A model generated the notes under the pieces. It was not told the origin of the DNA, ran no database searches, and was given only the letters and a program-made list of their open reading frames with translations. Of a DNA stretch of 64,000 nucleotides, positions 27,251-40,738 are shown piece after piece. Each line of letters begins with the position of its first letter. Position 1 is the stretch's first letter. The stretch is from Rhynochetos jubatus (Eukaryota > Chordata > Aves > Eurypygiformes > Rhynochetidae), in assembly GCA_027574665.1 (NCBI GenBank), contig CM050690.1, positions 35,062,357-35,126,356 of the forward strand, in the 5' to 3' direction. A program made the translations under genes and the position numbers.

Positions 27251-27800
27251 GTAAATGCAACCATCCTCCTGGAGACATCAGAGCTGCATTAGCTTTTAAA
27301 AAGTGTAGCCAGGATGGGAAATCATTCTCCCCAAGGCCTAGCTGCTGTGAATGTAAGGCCTATTCCATTTCCCGGCACGCCCCAAAATTAAATTTAAACC
27401 CTCTCTCGATGCAGCACTTAGGTGTACTGGCAGGGGCACCAGGAGAAAGCACACTTAAACATGCAGGATCCTTGCCAGCACCCGCACAGGCTGGCATTAA
27501 CGTGGGCGTCCGTCAATCGATACCCTGACCACAACACAACGTGGCCCTACAATGCCTGGGAGGAACCCACGGCCTGCTGGTGACCCCCAGGGCACAGCCC
27601 ACCCACTGGCAGGGACCAGCTGCTCGGCTTTACCACTTCTTCTCATGTTTACCATGCTTGCCACGGGAGGTGAGACCGAGATGTCTGCCTGGCCCTCTGC
27701 CTCACCTGCACCAAACACCTTTCTCCTCCTCAACTTTAGAGCTTACGGGCCAATTTCAACTAAATCTAGCAGAACATATATGCTTTTTGAAAACTGGTGA

Positions 27801-30800
27801 TTTTCAGTGGAAAGGAGAAAACCTAGGTGAGTTTTTTTTCTTACTATTTTTGTGAGCCGGTTGATCCACAGTAAGGATCGGGATCAGATGTCTTCTCATT
27901 ATCAGTAATTATGCTTGCATTTTTCACTCTGTTATTTTAAGCAGTTATTGTACACAGAGCGTTGCAGTCATTAAAAAAATGTGTGTCCTCTGGCCATGTT
28001 AATTGTAACATTGTAAATGACTCTATCGTCAAGAAAAACAGAAGGAGGAAAGTTTTCTGACTAAACTGTCTTTGGGGAGACTTGAAGGGAACTGCTCATG
28101 GGCAGAGACTGTGCAACTTTTTGAAACTTGGGAAGTTCTAGGGCAGGAGATAAAGAGTTGAGAGGCAATGAAAGATTAAAGAAAGGGTGAAATGAAAAGG
28201 TTAGGAAAATCCCAAAGATTTTAGGAGGAAATTATTATAAATAAAAATAGAAATTAAAGTAGATCATGCCCGTATGGGATACTCAAGCCAAAAACATAGG
28301 AGAGACAAGATAGATTAAACACCTTCAATAACGTAAAAGGCTTAAAGGTGAAGACTAAATATGATTTGGAAAATAATCAGTTAATCAATGTGATATATCT
28401 AAAGTGACCCAAGACACTGAACAATAACCTCATAGGCAGAAGTGGGTTAGATTATTCTCTGTGTGTAAAATATTAGTATTACTGGCCACAGCTGAGCTTA
28501 GGGATCCTATACCAACAAAGAGAGAAAATTCTTACTCAGGATTAGACATACAGAGAAGCTAAGGAGTGATGTAATACAAGTGGTGGAAAGAGGAAGATTA
28601 GTTAACCATCACCAGAGATACTAGGGCAAAATGGAAGCAGGGATTTTGGTGCCAGCAAAGGAGGAGGCAGGCAGGGATATGGCTGTGGCAGTGCCTCAGC
28701 AGAGGACCAAGGAGCAGGGATGACCTCCCCATCTGGGTGCCCTCATAGGCAGCAGGGAAATCCAGCATTGTCTTTCGTGTCAAACTTCAGCTCTCTACAG
28801 GAAAACAGATCCAAACGTACACTAAGCAATGCATCTATCTGTTAGAATGGATCAGATATTTTTGTTCTGTTATTCGGTCAGGGAATAAGGGAATGTGTAC
28901 AAATAATCACGTGGAAGTAATGGGAAGAATAATGCTTATATTCACTTTTCAGACCTCAAAGCTCGAAAGACCAGTGCTTACTAACAGCGACACTTTAGGA
29001 TAAACAGAGTCTTCCTGCTCTGGCAGTGTCTGGTGCATGGCCTATCTGGAGAACACCACACTTATACTGAATTTCTGCTACCAACAAATGTTACTTCTCT
29101 ACTTAGAATAAGCTAATTTATTGGAGCTTGTTCCCCCTTACAACAAAGTGAACGGGCAGGGGGTGTGCCTGACCTTTCATAGTTCCACATCAATCACAGC
29201 TAGGACTGTAATATAATTCCCACACACTGTGATGTGGTGCTGCCTAACAATTAATCTCATGTACAGTAGGTGCAGCACAGCTCTGCAAGGTAATTTGCTT
29301 CCAGTGGAATTTTCAAATATGCTTTAAAGTACTTAAGTATAAAGCTTTGTAAAATGAATAATCTATTACAAATAATTAGAGCTGCTCCTAGATGAGTTGG
29401 GTAGTCAGTCAGAAACAGATGTATCACGCATTTAACTTGTTGGTTAAGTGTGGCCTGAAGAATCAGTCAGCTTTTCTGTTAGAGGCTACAACTTGGATGG
29501 TAGTTACGACTCCAGAGGGTGTCAATGGGCAATTTGTCCATGTGAGAAAAAGCCACAAAGTATAACAAGAAAGGAAGAGAAATTAAAAAGCACTTTTAAA
29601 GTGGTTGTAGGGAGATATGTCATCTTATTTACTTAGGCTTCTTTTTTTCCATGTGGCATTCACTATTCAACTGGCATTTCCTACTTTTCTGGCACACAAG
29701 ATATTTATCTCATTACATTCTGCACCTAATTCTGTAATTAACTAGAACATCTTGCTCAGCTGCACTGTTACAATTCCTTCCTGCTTTAAAGTTAATTCGT
29801 TGCTTTTTAGTCCAATGGTAAATAATTCCATTCCCCCCCTCCTGTTTCTTTTAAGTGTTACTGCTCATACATGCTCAATATGCCCCTGTCCCACCCAACT
29901 GTGATGTGTTTGAAAACACAGTTCAGGTACTAAATAGAGCCTGGAAGGATTTGAGTTTGACTTTCTTTACAGTGCTTTCCTTTCCCTCTTAATTCTTCAA
30001 ATGGTCGCATTTATTCACCAGTAACCCTCAAGGATCCCACAGACCTATACAGGCCAAAACAGATTGAATTTAAAGATATGCAAAGAAATTGCAACCTGTG
30101 ATGAGATATGCCAAAATTGAAAGTAACTACATGAGTATTGGGGATCAGAAGACTAAAGTGAACAGAAAACTCTGTCTACAATTTTTGTGCAATATCTATT
30201 GGCAAATTACAGAAGTGTTTCCAGTGTAAGCTAGAACAAGGAGTAGCTAATGTTTCTGCAGTAGCATTGTTGTGTGACATCCATCCTTGGATCTAGGTGG
30301 AATAAATCAATGAGAGGGAGCTCTGTTGTTGAAAAAGCTGGAAGAAATATTGCACCTGTAATATGGTGAAGTGGGAAAGATGTCAGCTTTTTCTGTCAGA
30401 AGCATAAGGAAAAATTTTCTTCAGGTTATGCTGCATCAGTTTTATGGTTAGGTTGCTTAGTCTAGCAGGACATTTAAGAAATCCAAAAAGGTCAATAGGT
30501 CAGCAAAAATTTAGCTGAAAGGATACTAATGAACCATCAATCCATACAGCCTGAGGTTCAGCAACATTATAATAAACATGCAAGGCAGGAGCTTTGGCTC
30601 TTTTTTTTTTTTTTTAAGAATAGTAAAACAAGATCTTCAAAAAAGAGACTGCAAATACAAACCTCCCACTAAGAGTTTAATTGCGTGAACATGGGATTTC
30701 TTGGCCAAAGGAGGACTCCTTTGGTTGATTATGCTACTGGTTGACCAAATTCACTTACATCCTGTTAAATGCTTTGCTCTGAGAGATAAGCTGCAGACAT

Positions 30801-33169
30801 CTCCAAGCTCCAACATCATAGAGTTTTATTTCAGCTGGGAGAACTGGTCTGGGCAACACTGCTCTGATGCTGGGGCAACCTAGAGCTAACGCAAACTGTG
30901 ATCTAGGCCAAGTCCTCCCTGAAACTATCAAGATGTTAACAGCTTTAACTGTGTTAACAGCAGTGTGTTAACAGTAGTGTTTAGTCACTGTTGACCTCTT
31001 CATCTCCTCAGCTGCAGCAAAGGTCTGAACTTCTAAATAACCATTAAAAATTCAAAAGAGCATTTCAAATGGTGCCTCTCCCTCCCCAGGCAGCAGCAGT
31101 TTAAAAAAAATGCCCTGGAGTTCAAACTGAGTGCACATGTTGCCCTTGGCTGGTATAGTGTTTCACAACCCGAAGAGTGATTTTCTCATCTGAAGCATAT
31201 TTTACTTCAACTTCTGCATGTGGTCAATAAATGTAAAATACGCAGATATGGAAAGTACCAAAGGGTGCTTAATCATGTTTAAGTATTTCAATGAATTTTC
31301 TTCCCAGAATTCAAAGGGGAGGGTTCTTTCTTTCTTTTAAAAGGTTTTGACCTTCCTATTTCTTTCAAGTTGCATGCAGCACTTGAGAGATGACCTTTAA
31401 TAGAATCACACTGAGTGGTCCCATTGCATCAAGCAGAGAGATGCTATATAATCTCTAGGACACCTAGGGAACCAGCACGGGGGAATGATTTAGCCCAGTC
31501 ACTTCAAGTTAATAGGTTATATTCAAACTCATTTGTCCTCAAGACTTTATCTTCAATACTGGACTCATTTTTGAAGCTTTGTTCTTGCTGTAGACCTATG
31601 GAATATTTATTAAAAAACACAGTATGTGCTTGCCCTGCTTCAAAGTCATCCATTCCACCAAACTTGAGATAGTTAATTAAAGTAGGATTGTTTAATGAAG
31701 GACTATGAGTAGTGTATTTTCCATCCCCTCAGAGGAAGTATCAGCCTCTAAAAACATCAGTACAGGGAAAAAAACCCCCACAACCAACCAACCACCCAGC
31801 CCAAGACAAACCTGATGGATAAGAAATTCCTCCAAAATAGTTTGTATTAATATAGTCCTTTAGCCTGATTAAGCCCAAATTCTTTCTCTACTTTCTCTTG
31901 AAAGCAGACACACAGTTCACATCCTTGGATAGGCCTTGTCACCTGTACTAGATTAATAGTACTTCTAGTGCTAGTATTCTAGAAGAAAGGTACTTAGGGT
32001 AGCATGCACCCTAATCATCTACCTTCTTCCACATTTCTTGTGTTAGTAAGAAGGCTCTGAGGCTAGCAGAATCGAAGCTGGGGGCCCTGGTCAGAGCAGT
32101 AAATTAAGGCACAATCCTTAGCTCTGTAATTTTGAAAATATAAGCCTGCTGAATTGACAGTAAACAACACTAAGTGGATCAGTTGATGGATAAAAATTGA
32201 AAGATAGATCCTTTTGTCGGCAGTTAAGTCAATCTTACAGAGACATCAAGGTTAAACCTCTCCCCAGTATTGCTGTTTTTCAAATCCAGGTAACTTGGAC
32301 TGCAGGTGTATTTACAGTTCTGTGTAAAAATATTCAACCTCACTGTGACAGTGCCAGCCCAAGGACTACAGTCAGCAGAGCTCTGAGTTTCATGGTTGTG
32401 ATTTTTACAGCAGTGAAACTTTGTTGCATGCGTAATGTCTCCCTCCAGAGGGAACAACACTGTGCACTGTATATTCACACTACGTTATTCTAAATAATCT
32501 TGGATCCCAATAAGGCCAGTGAGTGATTCACCACTAAACGTAAGGATTGTAAGCACAGAGCTTTTTGTGGTGACCACTTCATTCCCCAGTAAGCGAGGAT
32601 TCCCACTGACTGGTTTACTCTCCTGCTTATCAACGTCATCCTGCAGTTCCAAGCTCCAGAAACACTGTTAAGTGCATCAGGGAAGCTATAACCACGAAAT
32701 TAAGTGTTGTGTTATGTGTTATAGCTTTTTCTTGTAGACAGACTTCTAAATACTTTCAGGACTTTTTGTCAGGGTCTTCAGGTTTCTGATCGATTACTCT
32801 TTTCAGTCCTTTTGAAATACTTTATCGTAAGGAAAACATTTATTTGTTCTCCTAGAGCTTAGAGATTGGTACCATACTCTGGTTTATATTTCACCAGCAG
32901 TTCAGAGCAGGACACCTCTACTTATGTAAAAAGCACCTCAGGAAAGCAGGTATCATTGTGCAGATCACAACAGGAACAAACAATCACATAATAAACACTG
33001 AAATATTCTAAACTTCTCAGATTCTGACCTCACTTTTAAACAAGTAGAAATAATTGATATTGGTTTATAGCAGAAGATTTTGTTTCAGGAGAAAGACTCC
33101 CTGAGCTGTACAGACACTCACAGATGGAATGCTAGTTACAAAAATAATTTATCCTGCTCTTTTACATAG
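27801..33169. other. Intergenic sequence, nothing recognised
   Basis: AT-rich sequence with short open frames only. Three GTTAACAG-type motifs are clustered at 30935-30974. No repeat family was recognised. Confidence 0.5.
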
Positions 33170-33269
33170 ATGGGGCAATGCTTACAAGCAGAACCTGGCT
33201 GCCAGTCACTGTACAGATGTTGCAGGCCCCCCAGTTGCCAGTGTTGGAATGCCACCTTCACTGGATCAG
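33170..33269 (+). other. Orphan exon-like segment
   Basis: This 100-base segment has the acceptor ctgctcttttacatag and the donor CAG|gtgaga and is open in two of three frames. It lies 7.5 kb upstream of the SLC28A3 start exon on the same strand. It could be a noncoding upstream exon of that gene or of another transcript, or a chance pair of splice-like sites. The translated residues are not recognised. Confidence 0.25.
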
Positions 33270-34537
33270 GTGAGACGCCCCCAAACTGCAGTTGACATGA
33301 ATTCTTACAGCCCTAGTGATCCTGTTCGGATGATGCTCAGCCCTATTAGCAGGACAATTACTCCAGCAAGGGCATGATCCATTGCTATGAGCTATGTTTA
33401 AGTACCTACATATCTGTTCGAAAAATACTTATCTTATCTGTGCTCAAAAGACTACCCTACCTTACCATTCTTACATATGCAGGAACAGTTTCTACTGAAT
33501 AATCAAACTCTCTTATCTATGCACATTTTGGTCAACTCCTTTTTCTGCAGTAGGACCTGCCTGGTGGGGGGGAGCCCACAGGATTTTGCAGTTTCCCCAC
33601 CCAGGGTGCTAATTGACACATACACCTCAACATGCCCATAGTGTCTGTCCACTGGTCTCAGCTGCAGGAGGTCTGCCAGGGTCCCTTCAGACTCTGGGAA
33701 TCCTGCACATGTAGAGATCCAGTACCAATTAGGCAGTTTGTAAGAAAGCAAGCTGGGAATTCAGAGAAGTAATCTGTCACAAATGAGTCCACTCTCTCAT
33801 CTGTACAGAGACAAGCTGGGGAGTTCCTGTGAGTAAGCACTCCTGGTATGCACATGGGTACAGCCTTTGTATACACAGCCCTTGCTCATGCGGGCCACAC
33901 CACAATGGTAACTACAGGAAGAACCTGAATTTCCTTCTCCTGTCACAATTATAAATTAATTTCCGTGTGTTTTGCCATACCTGCCTTCACAGAAAGTGCA
34001 ACATGAATGCATTACTTACCTTCAATTCACTTTCTGTTTCAGAGGTCTAATTTTCACAATAGCAATGATTGGCCATCTTGTTAACTCTTCATAGCATTTC
34101 ATCCCACTGAACAGAAAGGCAAAATTATTAAGAAGTAAAAATCAACTAATGAGTCTGCACACATGCCCAAAGCTAATCTGCATCCTGCATAAAGGATATT
34201 GGCTCAACTGTCCCTCCAAAATCAGTTTTTACCATCTATAGGCTCTATTTACATGTCTAAGAAATGACCAGAAGTGGTGTTGGAAAGATTTCCAGCATAG
34301 AAAAGGTAGAATTTAACAAGCAGAATTAAACAAACAAGCCAAAAAACCTCATTGCCCAAAAGGAACATGGTATGCTAAAATTTCAGCTCATCTTTGTATG
34401 ATGACATAGATTGATGCCAGTTACATATCTATGCATAAAAGTTTAGAAGTAATAGTCTGAATGACAGATAGCCTATAGATATATATTTTCCACAATTAAA
34501 GAGAATTGTGTCCAAATACCACCTGTTGATGAAGACA

Positions 34538-35150
34538 GCTGTTTTGCTGATGGGGTTGGCAGAAAGAACACAGACACCAAGTTAAAGTTGAAAAGAGAAA
34601 CTGATTTACTACAGTCTAAACCAGCAGGCAGCATAAGCAAGGTAATGCATCTCTCATCACTACATAAAGTTACTAATAGTGATTAAGAAAGATACATCAC
34701 CAATTGCCCTAATACTTTACCATCATCCAGATCCACACATCAGCTGGGGAGCCCCTGTCGCAGCGGGGATTTGGAGAACCTGTCCCAGCAGTTGGGAAAT
34801 CCTACGTGGTGCATCCACTCGTAGGTGAGGCTGCAAAGTCGCTGCGAGAGGGTCCAGCTTTTATACAGTTGAATAAACAATCTTTGAGACTCCACATGTG
34901 GCGACATCTGACATTCCCCCACACACACACTTCCACTGGATTCCACCCGGGGCCTGGCCAGGGCCCCGGGCAGAATCCAAAAGGGGTACCTATAACTGTT
35001 TGGCTCAGACAAGGCTGGACATCTGGCTGTATGGCCTTGGTAGTCTGTCTCTACATAGACGTTTCACCCTTCTAATGATTATATTTTATCTAAGCTTCAT
35101 TCTCTGCTAACGAGCACACACATTCCACCAATGATCAGCGGGTACTACCA
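34538..35150 (-). mobile_element. Solo LTR of an endogenous retrovirus (minus orientation)
   Basis: Read on the minus strand, the stretch shows an LTR plan: a GC-rich U3 with a near-perfect palindrome (34938-34978), a TATA box (TATAAAAG at about 34857-34864), a CG-rich R-like part (CTCTCGCAGCGAC) and a U5-like part ending TTCTGCCAACCCCATCA. AGTAAA near 34605 could act as a poly(A) signal. No gag, pol or env remnants flank it, so it is solo. Exact ends and target-site duplications could not be fixed. It does not look like the neighbouring LTR at 35.8-36.6 kb. Confidence 0.6.
34938..34978. repeat. GC-rich imperfect palindrome in LTR U3
   Basis: 17-base arms (34938-34954 and 34962-34978) pair at 15 of 17 positions around a 7-base centre. 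The core is CCCGGGGCC/GGCCCCGGG. Its position upstream of the TATA box would suit a protein-binding or structural element. Confidence 0.85.
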
Positions 35151-35831
35151 CAGTCACCTCCCATACTGATATGATGCTGGCTGGGAGATTCACTCAGAAG
35201 TCAACTTTGGTTTGAGGCCTATAATCCAGGCATTTTTATATCAATAGCTTACATTAATAAGAAAAAAATAGATTAATTAAAAACAGCCTTGCACACCTAA
35301 TTGAATTTCTCTGTCTTTGAGCTTATGCACACACAGCAGTTTCCACCTGCAGATGACCAAACCTTTTCTGAAATATAGTCATTGAACATAGATAAGATTT
35401 CTGCCCTAGTTAAGACCTTTCCCTATTGGTATTCTTTGAAATAATCCTTCCTATTAGCCTTAAGTGTATACCTTTCTTCTTTTATTCAGGTTTTGTTTGT
35501 TTGTTTTCATCCTGTATTCATGTGAATGTGCTATGAAAGCATCTAGTTTTATTTTCTTTTACTTAACCTGTGTCCAATGATATCACATAAAATCCTTTTC
35601 CCCTGTTTGACTTCTCCCTTTGGGGTGGTCTCTTTGAACTCTCCTGAAGTTGCTGCTAATGTCTGAGAATCAACAGCTGTAGGATTCCTGCTGCTTAGCC
35701 TTAAACGGGTATTTGTAACAAGGTAAAACACAATAGGCCTCAAAGGCCCTCGACTCCCTCCTGGAATTCTTTCCTCTCCAATTCATTTTGTTTTTTAAAC
35801 ATTCAGTTCTTTCACATTAATATTTCCCTCC

Positions 35832-36620
35832 TGTCAAGGGGCAACTTTAGGACAACTGGGAATCATGAAAAAGTTTAATTTCTACTGCCACAGAAAACCA
35901 GGGGACTGAATAATTTTCTCAACAATTAGTCTGCTCAATTAGTGACGCAGATTTCAGAATTATCTCAGAGGGAGAGCTGGAGCCAGAGTGGGAGCTGGAG
36001 ATTTACTGGACAAGAGGCTGTGACTAGCGTGGAACACAGACTGAACTCACAGCAGAACCTGGGAGAGGAGGAGACAGTACCGGACACTACAGAAATGTGG
36101 GATCCTTATCCCAAAAATCAGGGTTCTTCAGCTGGTGTGCAAAGAGCTGATCAACACACAGAGCCAGGATATTTGCTTTTATTTCATGTCTGCACAGAGA
36201 TGGGTGCTGGGCAGCAATTCCACAAAGGTAGCACCCCTCAGCTAACACAGAATACTCGTTTTATACATCCCGAGTAACTGTTACCAGTATTTTTACCATT
36301 ATACTCGATCACCCTCGTTCCCATTGGTTTGGCAGTGGCTAATCTTCATTTAAAGTCACAGTATCCTGCATATTTTCTGTTCAGAGGGGCTGTTGATAGG
36401 AGGCTTTCCCTACCTGAGGGCAGGTTTTTTACTACGCTAATTAGGATAGTTTACTCATAGTTCAAGTGATCTTCTCTTTGGTTTCACTAGCAGTGTGGTG
36501 GCATTTGGCTCATCTTGGAATTTTCTCATTTGGCTTGGCTATGCTATTTTGTTCCATTCCCCAAGGCCATGTCCTGCTAACTATCTATGGAATCTGAGTA
36601 ATACACTTTGTTTATTTTTC
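35832..36620 (-). mobile_element. Second solo LTR (minus orientation)
   Basis: On the minus strand there is a TATA box (GTATAAAACG, 36258-36267), a transcript start expected near 36230, and a canonical AATAAA (36178-36183) about 50 bases later. A U5-like segment follows to a CCTTGACA end at about 35832. Spacing of TATA and poly(A) signal is characteristic of retroviral R regions. The stretch of about 35150-35830 between the two LTRs might include leader sequence of this element, but no coding remnant was recognised. Ends are approximate. Confidence 0.62.
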
Positions 36621-39600
36621 ACATGTTTCTAACAGTAGTATATTTTCATAAAGTCCATCTGTCAAAAAGTTAGAATTATTCTGAAAATGCTGATGGTTTT
36701 CTCCCACAATTTATCTATGTAGCAAACAAATTCTCCAATATGCATTCTGAAAGAATTCAAAGTATTCCAGACAGGCTAGATGGCATGTCTCAGATGTTAG
36801 ATGCTCTGGACTCCCCAGCCTTTATTCTTCAAACTCTGCCATTATCTTACTTACCTTTCCAAAAAGTTTAATAATTGATTTTCTTTCTTAGCAAAAGACT
36901 TTAGAACAGTTCAATCAATATCAATGCTTTATGACCGATGCAAAATATATGTTTGTATGAAAACAGCTGCAAAACCAGATAATGATGTTTGTTTAATAGC
37001 ATTCACTGTCGCTTTTCCCAAATGTAAAAGACTTTCAAAAGCGGGGATTCAGGGTTTGTGTCCACATTTCATCAAAGTTGACACCATTCTGATTTTTTCA
37101 AAAATGTTTATATCTTCGTAAGAACTTTGTACTTTCTGCTTTTCCCCTAAGAATACAGGACCAGTGGTTGGGAATTTTAAAAAGAAATATTTTCCTTTGG
37201 TATAAATAACTCACGAAGTCAGATTTTCCAGGAAACATGTGTGTTGAAAGACAATTTTACACATGCAAAATTGTGTTTCTTTTCCAGAAAACAGTAATTT
37301 CTTCCCTTCATCCTTTATTCTCATGATACTGTGGAGTTTTAGCGTTCATCTTTTACACTGGTGACCTAATCAAAATGTTTCTGAAAACTGAATAGACTGT
37401 TGTGCGAACATCTGCAGCTTGGAAATTATAGATATTAACAAAAAACATCCTTTTGTTCCAAGTTTTTTCAAATACTGAAGGACCTTTTCCTCTCAGAGAA
37501 GTCAGTACAGGGGTAAGCATGGCTGGCTAAATAAGTGTTAGGATGTATAGTAAAGGTAAAGCAAGAAATCTACTTGCCAACCATTTGTGAATAATAATAA
37601 TGCTCTTCATCCACCTTTTCTTTGAGGAGCAAAATCTATGCACTAATATGGAATAATCATAAAAATACTTCTCTGTTTATGGTTTCTCTCTGACTCTTCC
37701 TGCAACTCTTCTTTTGTTGTGGTGGTGGTTTTTTTTTGTTTTGTTTTGGTTTTTTTTTTTTTGTCTGTTTGTTTTGGGTTTTTTTCTGTTTTGTTTGTTT
37801 GGGGGGGGGTGGGGGATGATGGTTCTTCTTTTTGGCCTCGCTGGCCTGCATCACCATTTCAGAGCACGTTGATCCTTGCTGTGTTGTTACCTGAAGCACA
37901 AAAAGGCTTTGAATGCTCTTCCTTGTAACTAGGATTTCCTGGCAAAGTTATTTAGCCCTGATGTGGGAAGGCCTTCTCTTGCTAATCAGAAGTTTTGTTT
38001 ATTTGCCATAGTACTCAATTTTTTATTGCTCAGACCTCTGTGTATATTCCATGGGAAAAACTGATGTCTGGTGTCAGCGGAAAAACTACTGCCTGTAAGA
38101 TACCCATTTATAGTAGCCTGTATTGCTTTACATATACAGTAAGCTGAATTGAAATTTTCCACAAAATGTTATCAAAAAAGTAGTTTCACATACTTATTGT
38201 GCTATTGAGCTGCTTTTCCATATTGCTGGTTTAATACAATAAAATGCTTTCCTTTCCTAGTTTCTCAGGCCTGCTGACCAAAACAGCAGCATTCTTTCAG
38301 TAAAATAATAAAACTTCTATCATTAAAAGAGGAAGTGAGAAGCACCCAGGAAAATTATATATATGTCTTCAAATGAGAATGGATTTCCTCCACGTATTAT
38401 TCACACTAGGAAAAATATAAATCTCATTTATGTGTGAAACTCAGTGGAAGAATTAGGCTTTTTGATTGATCTTTCTATAGCTAAGACAGACCAGAGCTCA
38501 TGTAGAACTACTGGGAAAGAACATAATATTTCTTGGTGTTGTTCTAAACACTAAGACCTCTGTTATTAGTTGGGAAAATTTTGGCAACATGTGTTTTCTT
38601 GACTCTAGCACTGTAAGTCTAATGTTGTAAAACCACCTTAAAAATTAAGAGTGCAAGCCTTTAATGCCTTCTTACAGCTGGAGGAATCACATAAGTAGAG
38701 AAGACATGTCCAAGCTTGTTACAAGTTGAAATGGTAGGATGTGATATCCTTCAGACACCTAACATTTCTTTAAAGTCCATGTCTTCATGTAAGTGTTTAA
38801 GTTAAGCAGAACTGGGAAGCAGTTTGCTGTAAATCAAACATTAAGAAGACTGCTAGCTGATCCTGACATAAAATAACAGTGTTTCCACTTTTGTTTAACT
38901 ACATGGCCCTTTGTCCACAGTCACATGACATACTTCATATTATCTATAGCGGGTTCAGGATCTGTCTTTGATGTGTGTTTGGTTTTTTGGGGGGTTTTTT
39001 TGTTTGGTTTTTTTTGCTTTCAGTATCCTGTGAGTTTATTACCATAAAACGTACTTCAGACAAGGAAACTTCGCACTGAAATTATCAAGTCAGTGTTATT
39101 GTGACATTTCTCCATGACAAAACCGGTTTTAAAAATGGTTGGATGATTTACCAGAACAAGAGGAACAATAGCAGAAAAAACTCTCATCTTGGCATAGTTA
39201 CTAGGGTAGAACTTTCTTCCAAGCCATGCAAGTGCAGACTACAGATTTTAGGATTGCAGGGGCTGGATTTGAAAATTATTCACTGCTTTGTTTCCTCTGT
39301 CCTTCCCTCTGATAGTAAAGGCATGTCCAAAACTGGAGAAGAGAGAAGGAAGAAAGGAAGAAAGAAGCAGCTGAAGTATGCAGTAATTAGCAGGCAATTA
39401 TATCAAACTCTTTGCAGCTATTTTTGCTGGCAAGTAGTGTGTGGAGAGAAGCAATTAGTCACAGAAATTGCTCTACTCATAGGGCAAATACAAATAGCAA
39501 CAAACATGCTGATTTCAAAACCTGGGGCATCAAAAGAATCCTGAACACTGAGAAACAGAATGTATCATTAAAAGTCATATGCTCCTTACTGACAAAAAGA

Positions 39601-40738
39601 GAAAGAACAACTAGTCCTCCTTTTTAGGCACTAGTTACGCGATTCAGAGAGCATATATTGCAAGTGTATGATTTATGAAATAATTAGAAAATAGTTGGAA
39701 CATTCCTCAGAAAGATGTATCATCTTATTTTTCATGTAACTGTTCTTTATTTCCAAGAATATATTCAGTCATGCTGGTCCATTCTGTCTTTACTCCTAAA
39801 ACAGGACAGTATTTCTTGCTCATTCACAGGATGAGGAAAAACTTAGGACATTTTCGATCCCCATGTAGAAAGTCACAAATCTAAGCACCTAATGAGTACA
39901 TAAACGTGTGTTGCAGTATTTCAAAGACACAGAACACTCCCTTGTTTTGTTGCCCTTAAAGTTATATTTGTCCAAATCCTGCCTGACATTAGTGTTTGAG
40001 AGTGCTGCTCTCTTCAGCGAACTTACACGGAACAAGCTGTAAATACAAAGTCCACAGGCAACCAAAAACATGGATAAAAGACCCAACTGATACTTCTAAG
40101 AATTTAACATTGCTGTAGTGAAAATAGCAAGCCTGAAAAGCTGAATTAGAAAACTCTTCAGTTAAAGGTGAGTAATCTGAGGACAGATAACCAAACGACC
40201 CCATGCCATAAGATTGGCATGCCGATTGAAGATGCGGAACCGATGGTTGCTAGAGGTTTGGGATTCGTTCCTTCCCCCTTGTTTTCTCCTGCTAAATGAA
40301 GTCTTTAACCACTATGAAGGTAGAGCAACAATAACATCACAGAAACAGTGGCTTGAGAGTAGCTGTAAAGAAGACAAAAGCTGTGTTGACCTCTCCAAGA
40401 TCTGGGTGGGGAAGATTTTCCCTCAAGCAAGTGAGGAAAGCCATTTGCCTTTGGGATCACCCAGAGATACATCTGCCTCTGGGGGCCAGCAAGAACCCTC
40501 CGTGTCCCAAGGGCCATTGAATGCAGTTTCCCACGCCGGCCAAAAGGGGCTGTGCCAGGGGAGAGAGAAGGTGGAGCTACGAGTGAGCAAGAGCAACCTG
40601 AGAGTGTCTCCAGCTAACTAGGCTTCAAGTGATACTCACAGACCCTGTGGATGGATTAACCAGGTGCCTGCTGCTGTTGCCCTGTGCTGCAAGTAGCTTT
40701 CAACATTCACCCAAAACTTTCATGCCCACGCTAGGCAC
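36621..40738. other. Upstream flank of SLC28A3, no gene recognised
   Basis: AT-rich sequence with T/G low-complexity tracts (37718-37815, 38976-39020). Open frames of 147 codons (39101-39544) and 135 codons (40214-40621) have no recognisable domains. The last few hundred bases should include the promoter or 5' UTR of SLC28A3. No TATA box or CpG-dense island is evident. Confidence 0.5.
37718..37815. repeat. T/G low-complexity tract with G9 run
   Basis: Alternating T runs and GTTTTG units end in GGGGGGGGGTGGGGG. It shows strong strand asymmetry and may be unstable or poorly assembled. Confidence 0.9.

Noticed and set aside
33503-33900. Minus-strand open frames suggestive of an LTR or gene remnant
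   Set aside because: No TATA/poly(A) arrangement, no recognised retroviral or host motif, and the frames are short.
39101-39544. 147-codon plus-strand open frame
   Set aside because: No recognisable domain, composition like its AT-rich surroundings, and a frame of this size is expected by chance about once in a window this large. No supporting promoter or splice sites.
40214-40621. 135-codon open frame just upstream of the SLC28A3 start exon
   Set aside because: No family resemblance and no frame continuity with SLC28A3. It could be an upstream open frame if the 5' UTR reaches that far, but nothing shows that it is transcribed.
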